Counted from the stretch's first letter, positions 51,074 through 59,042 are shown. The stretch is DNA of 64,000 nt from Acidobacteriota bacterium (GCA_016213775.1 JACQZR010000065.1:1-64000), one strand, 5' to 3'. Numbers and translations: made by a program. Notes: a model not told the origin generated them from the letters alone.

Positions 51074-51232
51074 CTACTCGTGCCGCACCTGTGTCACGAC
51101 GCTCGAAATCTCCGTCGTCCGTACGCCGTACAATTTCTCAATCCGCCGGCAAATCTCCTCCGCCAGTTTCTCAGGACGTTCGTCCTCGTCATGTTCGAGA
51201 ACGATCTTCAGAAATACATCGGTGCGAGGCAT
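51074..51232 (-). CDS. small hypothetical protein, 52 residues, too short for routine ORF calling
   Basis: Not assigned to a known family. The reading frame runs from the ATG at 51232 to TAG at 51074 and encodes a protein beginning MPRTDVFLKIVLEHDEDE, with RPEKLAEEICRRIEKLYGV in the middle and ending TTEISSVVTQVRHE. The beta-alpha-beta-like pattern, with an acidic loop and a charged helix, reads as a real ferredoxin-like half or ACT-like fragment and not as random sequence. It starts 6 bases after the stop of the VOC-family gene, so it is probably the last gene of that transcript. Similar short proteins seem familiar from other acidobacteria, but I cannot name a function. Confidence 0.65.
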   Translation of the reverse strand: MPRTDVFLKIVLEHDEDERPEKLAEEICRRIEKLYGVRTTEISSVVTQVRHE

Positions 51233-51238
51233 GAACCT

Positions 51239-51619
51239 CTATTGTAGGGGCTTGCCGATTTCCCAGTGATGTCCGTAGGGATCCACTACCCGGCCCAGCC
51301 GCCAGCCATGTTGATTCGCCACCGGCCACACGACGGTGGCCCCGGCATCCACTGCGCGCTGGAACGCGGCGTCGGGATCGTCCACCACCATCACCATCCG
51401 CACGGTCCCGCCGCCAAGTGTTTCCGGGCTGAAGTTCTTGTGCTCGGGCGATTCGTCGGCCACCCAGAAACGAGCTCGGTCAACTGCAAGCTCCGCCACC
51501 ACTGCGCCATCCTCTGCGTCGATGCGAAACAGCGTAGCGGCGCCGAACGCCCGCGCGTAAAACTCGACTGCGGCGGCGCCATTCCGAACCGAGAGCATGG
51601 GTGCGATGGAAGTAGGCAT
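51239..51619 (-). CDS. VOC-family (glyoxalase/bleomycin-resistance-like) protein
   Basis: A 126-residue vicinal-oxygen-chelate protein with two beta-alpha-beta-beta-beta repeats. SIAPMLSVRNGAAAVEFYARAFGAATLFRI and MVMVVDDPDAAFQRAVDAGATVVWPV are the repeat starts, and GRVVDPYGHHWEIGKP is the typical C-terminal signature with His and Glu. The activity is undefined for this PhnB-like group. It follows the CpxP/Spy-like gene after 40 bases and is coupled to a 52-residue gene downstream. Confidence 0.87.
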   Translation of the reverse strand: MPTSIAPMLSVRNGAAAVEFYARAFGAATLFRIDAEDGAVVAELAVDRARFWVADESPEHKNFSPETLGGGTVRMVMVVDDPDAAFQRAVDAGATVVWPVANQHGWRLGRVVDPYGHHWEIGKPLQ

Positions 51620-51659
51620 AGTAGCCTCCCATCCTACACCGCGCAGGGCAAGACCGGAA

Positions 51660-52199
51660 CTAAACCGGCGGTTCGTAGTCGTCCGGTTGCTGCAGTGGTG
51701 GTCCCTGCGGTATGCGCGGCCGCCCCTGTTGAGGATCCAACGGAGGCCGGCCCTGCTGCTGCAATCCCTTCTTGACCCCGGGACGGTTTGGATCGAGCCG
51801 CAGCCGATCCTGATCGCGCCGCCGCTGCAGCTCTCGCCACTGCTGCGGGTTCAAAACCATCCGGATGCGGAATCCCATCAGCGAAAAACCCTTCGTTAGT
51901 TCGGCCCGGGCAGCCGACTGCCGGTCAATCGAAGCGGAGAACTTCGCCAGATCGGGCCGGTCGTCGTTCATCAGATCGTTCACCGCATGGTCGGCCTTCT
52001 CGACAGCCGCGCGCAGATCCACCAGCTTGTCACGATTCTCCTTGACAATCGACTGAATCTGCCGCATCTGCTCCTCCGACAGGTTCAGGTCGCGCACAAT
52101 CGGCGTTTCCCACCACGGGAACATCTCGCGAGGCTGTGCTGATAACTCGCCCGCGCCCAAACCAAAACACAGAATCAAAGCAAACTGGAGCCGTTTCAT
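51660..52199 (-). CDS. CpxP/Spy-like periplasmic protein, second module
   Basis: A 179-residue secreted protein. The signal peptide is MKRLQFALILCFGLGAGELSAQ. A helical core with DLNLSEEQMRQIQSIVKENRDKLVDLRAAVEKADHAVNDLMND, then FSASIDRQSAARAELTKGFSLMGFRIRMVLNPQQWRELQ, has the LSxEQ/LxPEQ-type helices of CpxP/Spy/Zra proteins, which are periplasmic chaperones or metal sensors. A Pro/Gln-rich tail of about 40 residues follows and is unusual. The ATG overlaps the stop of the anti-sigma gene as ATGA, so this is the output or modulator gene of the sigma module at 52196-53259. Confidence 0.82.
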   Translation of the reverse strand: MKRLQFALILCFGLGAGELSAQPREMFPWWETPIVRDLNLSEEQMRQIQSIVKENRDKLVDLRAAVEKADHAVNDLMNDDRPDLAKFSASIDRQSAARAELTKGFSLMGFRIRMVLNPQQWRELQRRRDQDRLRLDPNRPGVKKGLQQQGRPPLDPQQGRPRIPQGPPLQQPDDYEPPV

Positions 52200-52660
52200 T
52201 GTTGACTCCCTCCCGTGCCCTTCGAATCAAACAACCCGCGCAGCGGTTCCACGACGTCGGGCTCCGTATCGTAGACCGTTTTGTAAATGTCCGTCATCAA
52301 CTGCGCATCCGCAGTGGTAGCGATCTCCACCGGCTGTCCGGCGTTCTTCTGCAACGGAACCTTCCAAAGCAGAACCGCTATTGCCATGGAGGCAACGGCG
52401 ATTGCAGGGCTCCACCGTACCAGGAGCGGTTTCGGCCGCTGCTGTTCCATCCGGGCATGGATCCGTTGCCGTTGATCGGCCAGAAAATCCGGCGGTACCT
52501 CACTCTGTGTTCGTAAAAGCTCTTGCCGCGATTCCGCCAGCGAGGCCCATCGCTCCAGGCAATCAGGGCATTCGGACAGATGTCCGGTTACCGCCGCACT
52601 CTCGGAGGTGAGTCCATACATGTGGTGCAAGAGGTCTGTATCGGTCAAATGTTTCATCAC
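52196..52660 (-). CDS. anti-sigma factor, zinc-finger type, second module
   Basis: A 154-residue single-pass membrane protein. The N-terminal anti-sigma domain has HLSECPDCLERW, the H-x3-C-x2-C zinc-binding motif of ZAS proteins that bind ECF sigma factors. One transmembrane helix (SPAIAVASMAIAVLLW) lies at about residues 84-100 and a short periplasmic tail follows. Both ends overlap neighbours as ATGA: the sigma-factor gene upstream and the CpxP/Spy-like gene downstream. The role is to hold the sigma factor at the membrane until an envelope signal arrives. Confidence 0.85.
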   Translation of the reverse strand: MMKHLTDTDLLHHMYGLTSESAAVTGHLSECPDCLERWASLAESRQELLRTQSEVPPDFLADQRQRIHARMEQQRPKPLLVRWSPAIAVASMAIAVLLWKVPLQKNAGQPVEIATTADAQLMTDIYKTVYDTEPDVVEPLRGLFDSKGTGGSQQ

Positions 52661-53259
52661 GCACGCCTCCCAATTCGATATACATCCTCAAGTTCCAAAC
52701 GCAGTTTCGCCACCGCGCGAAACATGTGCGCTTTCACGGTCCCCACATCCAATCCCAATATTTCCCCGATCTCCTCCAGGCTGCGATCCTCGAAGTGTTT
52801 CAACGTAAAGACAGCCCGCTGCCGGCCGCTCAACCGGTCGAGCGCCTGGATCAGACGCCGCTGAATCTGCCGCGCGAAGAGCTGGTCTTCGGCGTCCGGA
52901 GCCCTCGACACCGTCATCCCCAGTATCGTTTCTTCATCCTCCTGGGCCGGTCGCTTTCTCCAGAATTGCCACCTGCGCGACCGCAACCGGTCCAGGCAGG
53001 TGTTCACCGCAATCCGCGTCAGCCATTTGGCAGGTTCGTCCAGACTGCTGAGCGATTGCCCTTGCATCGCCTTAAACGCTTTCAGAAAGACGTCCTGAGC
53101 GGCCGAATCGGCTTCTTCCCGATCCTGGAGCATCCGCTGGCAAAGCAGAAACACCCGCCGCTGTTCCGCGACAACGAGGGCGGAAAAATCGTGGGTCTGC
53201 GCCAGAGTACGGGGATCCGCCGCGAGCGGCTCGGCCATAACGCCCATCATACCTTTCAC
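52657..53259 (-). CDS. ECF RNA polymerase sigma factor, second module
   Basis: A 200-residue ECF sigma factor. Region 2 (DREEADSAAQDVFLKAFKAMQG...PAKWLTRIAVNTCLDRLRSRRW) recognises the -10 element, and region 4 (LDRLSGRQRAVFTLKHFEDRSLEEIGEILGLDVGTVKAHMFRAVAKLRLEL) the -35. The start is a GTG at 53259 or in-frame ATGs at 53250 and 53247. It is overlapped by the anti-sigma gene behind it. It lies 50 bases downstream of the first module's CpxP/Spy-like gene, with no clear promoter in the gap, so it may be transcribed together with the first module. Confidence 0.9.
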   Translation of the reverse strand: MKGMMGVMAEPLAADPRTLAQTHDFSALVVAEQRRVFLLCQRMLQDREEADSAAQDVFLKAFKAMQGQSLSSLDEPAKWLTRIAVNTCLDRLRSRRWQFWRKRPAQEDEETILGMTVSRAPDAEDQLFARQIQRRLIQALDRLSGRQRAVFTLKHFEDRSLEEIGEILGLDVGTVKAHMFRAVAKLRLELEDVYRIGRRA

Positions 53260-53309
53260 GACGGGATTGATCCGGGTAGGTTTACGAGGGAAGGGGAAAA
53301 AAAGCGGGA

Positions 53310-53681
53310 TTACTTCTTGCTCTGCTGGTCGAGCATGCGGAGGAATTTTTGCCTCTGCTCCTCGTTCAGAATCTGCAGGATGCGGTTCTTACCCGAGGCG
53401 CGCACTTCGGTCATCTGTTCCTTCAGCGTCTGATAGTACATGACAAAATCGTTCAGCACGAGCTCCATTTGTCGTGCCTGTTCGGGAGTGAGGTCCAGTT
53501 CCCGGCGGTAGCGTTCGAGCGAGATCTCTTTGCCGTCTCCAGCCCAGTAGGTGGGATCGTAGCGGAAGTTCTTGCCAAAGCCGAGCCGCATGGTTACGGC
53601 GCCAGCCATGGCCCCGCAAACAAAGACCAGTAGCAGAATGCACAGAATACGCGGGTTCTGCCAAGTCGGGTGGTCGCTCAT
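53310..53681 (-). CDS. CpxP/Spy-like membrane-anchored protein, first module
   Basis: A 123-residue protein with one N-terminal hydrophobic segment (ILCILLLVFVCGAMAGAVTMRL) that anchors it or acts as a signal peptide, then a helical domain: LERYRRELDLTPEQARQMELVLNDFVMYYQTLKEQMTEVRASGKNRILQILNEEQRQKFLRML. The LTPEQ and LNEEQRQKF helices are the hallmark of the CpxP/Spy/Zra-like periplasmic heavy-metal-resistance family. It follows the first anti-sigma gene after 24 bases and repeats the role of the Spy-like gene in the second module. Confidence 0.82.
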   Translation of the reverse strand: MSDHPTWQNPRILCILLLVFVCGAMAGAVTMRLGFGKNFRYDPTYWAGDGKEISLERYRRELDLTPEQARQMELVLNDFVMYYQTLKEQMTEVRASGKNRILQILNEEQRQKFLRMLDQQSKK

Positions 53682-53705
53682 CGTTGCTTGTGACCCCCTC
53701 GGTGG

Positions 53706-54164
53706 CTACTCTTTGAACGTCGTCAGTTGCACGAAAACGGCGTTCCGGTCCGCTTCCAGGTCCACCATCTGCACGGCTGGCGGGCCTTCTTCCACCAGGA
53801 TCTGTTCAGGGATCGAAGCAGTGAATTCTTCTTCTTCCCTGGGGGAAGTGAAGAGGAACACACCCAGCAGGACCGTGAGAACCGCGGAAGCGAACATCAG
53901 GTTGCGGCCAAACAGTGGTTGCAAGAAGACTGCCCAGATCGTGTTGGCGCCGCGTTGCGCTTCAATGCGTTCCATCACACGCGCATAGAAGCCGGGGCTC
54001 GGTTCCACCTCTTCCACGCGCAGGCTGCGAATCACCAACGACTGTTCTCTGAGTTTTTGTGTTTGCTCGCGGCAGTCGATGCATCCATCGAGGTGCCGGA
54101 GCAGGTTGGCGTCAGGCTTGCCAGCCAGATAACTTTCTAATCCTTCCCGAACGGGCGGACACAT
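53706..54164 (-). CDS. anti-sigma factor, zinc-finger type, first module
   Basis: A 152-residue single-pass membrane protein. The ZAS motif is HLDGCIDCREQ in the N-terminal cytoplasmic part, a transmembrane helix (LMFASAVLTVLLGVFLFT) sits at about residues 88-105, and an acidic periplasmic tail follows (REEEEFTASIPEQILVEEGPP). It should sequester the sigma factor encoded at 54345-55010. The 180-base gap between the two genes is wider than in the second module, where the pair overlaps. Confidence 0.82.
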   Translation of the reverse strand: MCPPVREGLESYLAGKPDANLLRHLDGCIDCREQTQKLREQSLVIRSLRVEEVEPSPGFYARVMERIEAQRGANTIWAVFLQPLFGRNLMFASAVLTVLLGVFLFTSPREEEEFTASIPEQILVEEGPPAVQMVDLEADRNAVFVQLTTFKE

Positions 54165-54344
54165 AGTTTCTTCCCTCGTAACAGAACTACCAACTGCGCG
54201 GATCTGATTGACACCGGCATGTTTTCAAGCGTCGTTGCGCCGCCGGCCGTCCGCATGTCTCTTCCTGACTTCACCAATCTACCAAACCTCAATCAAGCTC
54301 AACCAAACATTATTTCAAACAATCGGCCACTCTGCTGCACTCCA

Positions 54345-55010
54345 TCAGACAGCCGCCGGGCGGCTGCCGCGAAATAGTTTCTGCGACGCCTTGAGCAGCT
54401 TCTGGCGCGCACGGAACAGTTTCACTTTTATTGTATTCTCGTTCATTCCGGTCATTTCCGCCAGTTCCTCAACGGAGTGACCCTGCACTTCCTTCAACAG
54501 GATAAGCCTGCGGTCCTCTTCGGAAACCTTCTCCAACAACTTCATCGCCAGATCACGGCGCGCTAACGATTCGTCCACCGCCGGACCCTGCTCAGTCACC
54601 GAATCGGAATTCTCCATCTTGCGCGTGTCTTCCTCGGAGAAATCGCTCTCATAAACGAGTTTGCGGACCCGCTTCTTGCGGAGGTAATCGTAGCATTCGT
54701 TAACGGTAATCTTGTAGATCCAGGTCAGCAATGAGCTTCGGGAATCGAAGTTGCCGATGGAGAAGTAGACCTTGGCAAAAACCTGCTGGGCGATGTCTTC
54801 AGCGTCGTTTCGATTGCGGAGGATTCCATAGATAATCGAGTATACTTTGGCTTGGTACCGCTCGACGATCTCGCGGAATGCCATCTCGTCGCGTGCTTGA
54901 ACGCGCTTGACGAGTAGCGCTTCGTCTGTGTAGCGGCTGTCCACTTTAGCCCTGGTGCGTGGTTTCCCGGCGGTTACCGGTATCGGAAGAACGCTGATTA
55001 GCCCGCTCAT
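54345..55010 (-). CDS. ECF RNA polymerase sigma factor (RpoE-like), first module
   Basis: A 221-residue sigma factor. After a roughly 25-residue leader, region 2 reads DEMAFREIVERYQAKVYSIIYGILRNRNDAEDIAQQVFAKVYFSIGNFDSRSSLLTWIYKITVNECYDYLRKKR, and region 4 reads ISEEDRRLILLKEVQGHSVEELAEMTGMNENTIKVKLFRARQKL-type sequence. A 45-residue acidic linker joins them. It heads the row sigma, anti-sigma, CpxP/Spy, sigma, anti-sigma, CpxP/Spy. Upstream of it are symmetric elements at 55027-55047 and 55091-55115 that may carry its own promoter. Confidence 0.92.
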   Translation of the reverse strand: MSGLISVLPIPVTAGKPRTRAKVDSRYTDEALLVKRVQARDEMAFREIVERYQAKVYSIIYGILRNRNDAEDIAQQVFAKVYFSIGNFDSRSSLLTWIYKITVNECYDYLRKKRVRKLVYESDFSEEDTRKMENSDSVTEQGPAVDESLARRDLAMKLLEKVSEEDRRLILLKEVQGHSVEELAEMTGMNENTIKVKLFRARQKLLKASQKLFRGSRPAAV

Positions 55011-55026
55011 GACCTTACCGACGCGG

Positions 55027-55115
55027 TTGAACCCGTTTGGGTTTCAACTGTTTAGACGAGCAGGAGCCCCAGCATAACACACTTTGAGGGGTTTCAGCCG
55101 CAGCAGTTCTGAAAC
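55027..55115. promoter_or_regulatory. symmetric elements upstream of the first ECF sigma gene
   Basis: TTGAACCC (55027-55034) and GGGTTTCAA (55039-55047) form an almost perfect inverted repeat 17 bases before the sigma ATG. A second one, GTTTCAG (55091-55097) with CTGAAAC (55109-55115), lies further upstream. On the minus strand both supply GAAAC sequences, which resemble the AAC-containing -35 elements that many ECF sigma factors use for autoregulation. Function is inferred from position only. Confidence 0.3.
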
Positions 55116-55180
55116 GTTTTACCGATTCTCGATCATAATAGGAAGTGGGTTGGTTTCTTTAGCTTGAACGGTGCGGAATT

Positions 55181-55561
55181 CTATTGCGTGAACAACGGCA
55201 CGTCCTGCGTGACCCGGTTGCTGCGCTGCGGACGCGCAAGCAATCGTCGCGGATCGAACAAATGCTGTGGTTTGAACAGCTTCCGCGACCAGTTCGAGCC
55301 CTCTTTGAACTGCACACCGAGAAAATAGCCGATTTCCCGATAGACACAATACCGTACCGTTCCCAGAAGCTGACCCTTTGGATAGGCAATTCTGATGAAG
55401 GTGTTGAGCGGGATTGGCTGGTCCAGTTGAAGACAAGCGCCTGACAGCGATATGTCTTCTAGGTTGGCGACTGCACGCCGCAGCTTTCCGGAGTTCTCCG
55501 TCCATTGGACGTTTACCAGGTCCGCGCAAAGCATGCGAGTTTGGAAGCGCCTGTCTTGCAT
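55181..55561 (-). CDS. PilZ-domain protein
   Basis: A 126-residue, probably cyclic-di-GMP-binding, protein. It starts MQDRRFQTRMLC, matching the RxxxR end of the PilZ switch, and continues with VANLEDISLSGACLQLDQPIPLNTFIRI, in which DISLSGA is the D/NxSxxG signature, then a beta-rich remainder (GTVRYCVYREIGYFLGVQF). The frame is open to 55669, but PilZ proteins usually start with the DRR segment, and a GAGG lies just before the ATG at 55561. It is a single-domain protein and is divergent from the lytic transglycosylase gene. Confidence 0.8.
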   Translation of the reverse strand: MQDRRFQTRMLCADLVNVQWTENSGKLRRAVANLEDISLSGACLQLDQPIPLNTFIRIAYPKGQLLGTVRYCVYREIGYFLGVQFKEGSNWSRKLFKPQHLFDPRRLLARPQRSNRVTQDVPLFTQ

Positions 55562-55694
55562 ACCCTCACTATCGACGTCGGTGGTGAGCCGGATTAGGTC
55601 CGCGAGTCGGGAAAATGCCCTTAAGACCTCTATCGGGGAAGTCCTTAATTGGCAATTCTTTGGCAGCAAGCTATTACTCCTATCGACTAGGTCG

Positions 55695-56372
55695 ATGAGC
55701 CACTTGATGAAGTGGGTTCCACTGTTGATTTTTGCACTACCCTGCTCCGCTCAGACACCGACTGCCAAGCCGGATCCCGCCAGCCTGCCCTCCCTGGACG
55801 CCATGCGAAAGTCCATTGAACGTCAGAAAGCCTCCATTCGCAAACAAACCGAATCCAGCGTCCAGGGCTCTGTTTCCACTTCCTGGTTCTCCACCCCTTG
55901 GCCCGTCGCTCCCCTGCCTGCCGCTATCCCGCCCACCGCCACTCCCGCCTCCATCACTGCACCTGCAGTCCAGGCCAACTGCGACCCTATCCCCCCGGAA
56001 GTCGTCTCCCCTATCATCCGGGCCGCCTCCGCTAAGGAGAATGTGAAAGAGGATCTGCTCCGCGCCGTGATTCAACAGGAAAGCGCATTCCGCCCTTGCG
56101 CCGTCTCCCCGAAAGGCGCACAGGGTCTCATGCAATTGATGCCCGCCACTGCCGCCGAACTTGGCGTGCAGGACCCTTTTGACCCGAAGCAGAACGTCAA
56201 CGCAGGCGCAAAACTGCTCGCCGGCCTGTTGACAAAATACCAGGGTGATGTGAAGTTAGCTCTCAGCGCTTACAACGCAGGCTCGGGGGCAGTGGATCGC
56301 GCGGGCGGAGTCCCCAACTTCGCCGAAACGAAAAACTACATCGCCACCATCCTCCAAAAACTCTTCTACTGA
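55695..56372 (+). CDS. lytic transglycosylase (SLT domain), periplasmic
   Basis: A 225-residue enzyme that cleaves peptidoglycan between MurNAc and GlcNAc to give 1,6-anhydro products. A signal peptide (MKWVPLLIFALPCSA) is followed by a Pro/Ala-rich spacer, then the SLT domain: LLRAVIQQESAFRPCAVSPKGAQGLMQLMPATAAELGV, with the catalytic Glu in QQESAF and the GLMQLMP motif, then NVNAGAKLLAGLLTKYQGDVKLALSAYNAGSGAV. Start is the ATG at 55695 or, directly at the signal peptide, 55707; the open frame from 55452 overlaps the PilZ gene in antisense and is rejected. Confidence 0.9.
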   Translation: MSHLMKWVPLLIFALPCSAQTPTAKPDPASLPSLDAMRKSIERQKASIRKQTESSVQGSVSTSWFSTPWPVAPLPAAIPPTATPASITAPAVQANCDPIPPEVVSPIIRAASAKENVKEDLLRAVIQQESAFRPCAVSPKGAQGLMQLMPATAAELGVQDPFDPKQNVNAGAKLLAGLLTKYQGDVKLALSAYNAGSGAVDRAGGVPNFAETKNYIATILQKLFY

Positions 56373-56483
56373 GCCGCGCGGGCGTCGCCCCGGAGGATAA
56401 GTCTTGTTTCCAATCGGTGTTCATCGGTGTTAATCCGTGGCCAATTTCTTTTTGGGCCTTCTGAGTGCCTTCGCTACAGCCTA

Positions 56484-57476
56484 CTACCCCCCGATCGCGT
56501 ACATCGGGCGCGGCGGCGGCACAAACTGCGCACTGTTGATCTGATGGCCGATCCACTTGGCGCGCACGTTCGCCTGGACCGCCTCTGCAATCTCCGCATC
56601 GCTGGCGCCACCGCGAATCATGGCCTTGACATTCATCTCCTCGATCGCGAAAAGGCAATACCGGAAGTGCCCGTCCGCCGTCAGACGGATACGATTGCAG
56701 TTCAAACAGAACGGTTTGCTGACGCTTGCCACAAATCCAACCGACCCGACCCCATCCAGAAACCGGAACTCCGTTGCCGGCGCCCTCGGATCCTGATCCG
56801 GAATCGCCTCCAAGGGCCCGATCTCCCGCGTCAACATCGCGATCATATCGTCCATCAGAAGCACCCGGTTCAGGTCCCACAGCGACTGGCTGTCCAAAGG
56901 CATGAACTCGATGTAGCGAATCTCGATCCCGCGCTCGCGGCCGAAACGCGCCAGCGGCACGATGTCCGGCTCAATCAGGTTCTTCACCGCCACCGTGTTG
57001 ATCTTGATCGGCCCGTAGCCCAATTCCTGGCAGGCGTCGATCCCGCGCAGCACTTTGTCGAGATCGTCGCGCCGCGTGATCTGGCGAAACCGCTCCCGGT
57101 CGAGCGTGTCCAAATGCACGTTGATCCGCCGCAGTCCGGCATCGTACAAAGGCTTTGCCAAACCCTCCAGCAGGACCCCATTCGTAGTGAGCGCAATATC
57201 GCGAATCCCCGGCACGGCGGCCAGTTTCTCTACCAGCACCGGCAGATCGCGCCGCAACAGTGGCTCGCCGCCCGTCAACCGGATCTTCTTCACGCCCAAC
57301 CCCACCGCAACGCGGACAAACCGCTCCACTTCCTCAAACGTGAGGATCTCCGACCGCGGCTGAAAATCGGTGGCGTGCTCGGGCATGCAGTAGTAGCAAC
57401 GGATGTTGCAGCGATCGGTCACGCTGATCCGCAGGTTGTCATGCACTCGTCCGAATGTGTCGACAAGATGGCTCAT
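56484..57476 (-). CDS. moaA: GTP 3',8-cyclase, molybdenum cofactor synthesis
   Basis: A 330-residue radical-SAM enzyme for the first step of molybdopterin synthesis. The N-terminal cluster motif CNIRCYYC (Cys23, Cys27, Cys30) binds the SAM-linked 4Fe-4S cluster; a second cluster is held by CLNCNRIRLTADGHFRYC near the C-terminus. LTGGEPLLRRDLPVLV is the GGE motif. The chain ends in Gly-Gly, as expected for MoaA. It begins 6 bases after nadA, so the two iron-sulphur enzymes share an operon. Other moa genes are not in the window. Confidence 0.95.
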   Translation of the reverse strand: MSHLVDTFGRVHDNLRISVTDRCNIRCYYCMPEHATDFQPRSEILTFEEVERFVRVAVGLGVKKIRLTGGEPLLRRDLPVLVEKLAAVPGIRDIALTTNGVLLEGLAKPLYDAGLRRINVHLDTLDRERFRQITRRDDLDKVLRGIDACQELGYGPIKINTVAVKNLIEPDIVPLARFGRERGIEIRYIEFMPLDSQSLWDLNRVLLMDDMIAMLTREIGPLEAIPDQDPRAPATEFRFLDGVGSVGFVASVSKPFCLNCNRIRLTADGHFRYCLFAIEEMNVKAMIRGGASDAEIAEAVQANVRAKWIGHQINSAQFVPPPRPMYAIGG

Positions 57477-57482
57477 GGACGC

Positions 57483-58409
57483 CTACAGCGCGAGCATCCT
57501 TTCGATGGGGCGGCGCGCGGCTTCCATAATGTCAGCGGGTAGTTCCACTCGCGGCTCCAGCGTCGACAGGCAGTCGCGCAGTTTCTCCAGCGTGTTCCGC
57601 TTCATGTACGGGCATTCGCTGCAGTTGCAGTTCTCGTTCGGAACGAAGTAATACTTCTTGTGCGGGGCGCGGCGCTGCAGCGAGTGCGAAACACCGCTCT
57701 CCGTCATAACAATGAATTCGTCCGCGTCGTGATGAATGCACCAGTCAATGATCGACGATGTGGACCCGATGAAATCGGCCATCTTCAGCACATCCGTGGG
57801 GCATTCCGGGTGAGCCGCCACCAGAGCGTGCGGATGCTCGGCCCGAGCCTGCGACAGTTTGCGGGCCGCGAACGTCGCGTGCACGATGCAGGCGCCCTGC
57901 CAGATGCGCATGTTCTCGCGCCCGCTCTGCTTCTTGACGTAGTTGCCCAGGTTGATGTCGGGCAGAAACAGAACCGGCTTATCGGCGGGGATGGAGTTCA
58001 CCACCTGAACGGCGTTGCGCGACGTGCAGATGATGTCGCTGAGCGCTTTCACATCCGCCGAAGTGTTGATATAGCTCACCACTTCATGATCCGGGTAGCG
58101 TTGTTTGAACGCCCGCACCTGATCGGCTGGACAACTGTCCACCAGGCTGCAGCCTGCCTCACGGTCAGGTACCACAACCGTGCGCGCCGGGTTCAGAATC
58201 TTCGCCGTTTCCGCCATGAACCACACACCGCAAAAGACAATCACGTCGCCTTGGAACTTCTGCGCCGCGCGCGCCAGTTCCAGACTGTCGCCAATGGAGT
58301 CGGCCAATTCCTGAATCTCGGATTCCTGGTAGTGGTGCGCCAGCAGAATGGCCCGGCGCTGCTTCTTCAGGTCGAGAATTTCTTCGGAGATGGACTTCGT
58401 GGCGATCAT
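57483..58409 (-). CDS. nadA: quinolinate synthase A
   Basis: A 308-residue 4Fe-4S enzyme that condenses iminoaspartate with dihydroxyacetone phosphate to quinolinate in NAD synthesis. Family segments include ILLAHHYQESEIQELADSIGDSLELAR, VIVFCGVWFMAETAKILNP (first cluster Cys), GCSLVDSCPA, GACIVHATF (second) and CNCSECPYMKRNTLEKL (third). Length is normal. nadB and nadC are not nearby; moaA follows in the same transcript. Confidence 0.95.
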   Translation of the reverse strand: MIATKSISEEILDLKKQRRAILLAHHYQESEIQELADSIGDSLELARAAQKFQGDVIVFCGVWFMAETAKILNPARTVVVPDREAGCSLVDSCPADQVRAFKQRYPDHEVVSYINTSADVKALSDIICTSRNAVQVVNSIPADKPVLFLPDINLGNYVKKQSGRENMRIWQGACIVHATFAARKLSQARAEHPHALVAAHPECPTDVLKMADFIGSTSSIIDWCIHHDADEFIVMTESGVSHSLQRRAPHKKYYFVPNENCNCSECPYMKRNTLEKLRDCLSTLEPRVELPADIMEAARRPIERMLAL

Positions 58410-58569
58410 CGGGGGAACCAGCTACCTCCATTATACCCACCCTTCGCGGCGCCCCAAACACAGCTACGGCCTTCGCAAGCAGATTTGGCTACACACGCCT
58501 GACAGAAAACGCCCCCGCTCTGCGCATATCTGAGTAGAAGGTTGATTGGATCGCTCCTGAAAGTTGATT

Positions 58570-58595
58570 GCCACGCAGCTTACCGGCTGCGTGGC
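58570..58595 (-). terminator. hairpin terminator after the small basic-protein gene
   Basis: GCCACGCAGC (58570-58579) and GCTGCGTGGC (58586-58595) form a perfect ten-base-pair stem around TTACCG. On the minus strand it lies 10 bases past the stop at 58606 and is followed by AATCAACTTTC, so it can end the minus-strand transcript of the oxidoreductase and basic-protein genes. The poly-T tail is weak. Confidence 0.65.
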
Positions 58596-58605
58596 GATTT
58601 GGACC

Positions 58606-59040
58606 TCAGGCAGGCTGGCCGATCAGCCGGATATCGTCCTCAATCTCGTAAATCCTGTCCTCGAGATTCTTGGTGGGCGTGCCCGCGGCTTTCGCCGCAT
58701 CCAGTTTCTTGCGCGCCGTATCCAGCTTCTTATTCAATGCCGCGAGCTTCGGGTCCGGCTTGGCCGCCGCGACAGGCGCAGCCTTGGCCACAACCGAGCC
58801 GGCCTTCTGCTTCACCGCGGGCTTGGCCTTCTTCCCCTTCGCCCCAGCCTTGTACCGGAACGATGTCACCGCCGGAGGTAATTTCAGCGACGCCCCAAAA
58901 TCTTCCTTGTACTCCTCCGCAATCTGGATGGCTTCCAAAAACAGCTCGCGATAGCGAACCTCCATTGCCGTCTTGGCCTGTATGCGCAGGTTCTCGCCCT
59001 GCTGCTTCCACTTCTGATAATCGGAAATAATAGAACTCAT
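58606..59040 (-). CDS. small Lys/Ala-rich hypothetical protein
   Basis: A 144-residue protein not assignable to a family. An N-terminal helical part (SSIISDYQKWKQQGENLRIQAKTAMEVRYRELFLEAIQIAEEYKEDFG) is followed by a basic, low-complexity linker rich in Lys, Ala and Pro (about residues 63-95), then a charged coiled-coil-like helix (LAALNKKLDTARKKLDAAKAAG ... KNLEDRIYEIEDDIRL). Such layouts occur in nucleic-acid-binding or scaffold proteins, but no function can be given. It starts 2 bases after the oxidoreductase stop, so it is co-transcribed. Confidence 0.75.
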   Translation of the reverse strand: MSSIISDYQKWKQQGENLRIQAKTAMEVRYRELFLEAIQIAEEYKEDFGASLKLPPAVTSFRYKAGAKGKKAKPAVKQKAGSVVAKAAPVAAAKPDPKLAALNKKLDTARKKLDAAKAAGTPTKNLEDRIYEIEDDIRLIGQPA

Positions 59041-59042
59041 TC

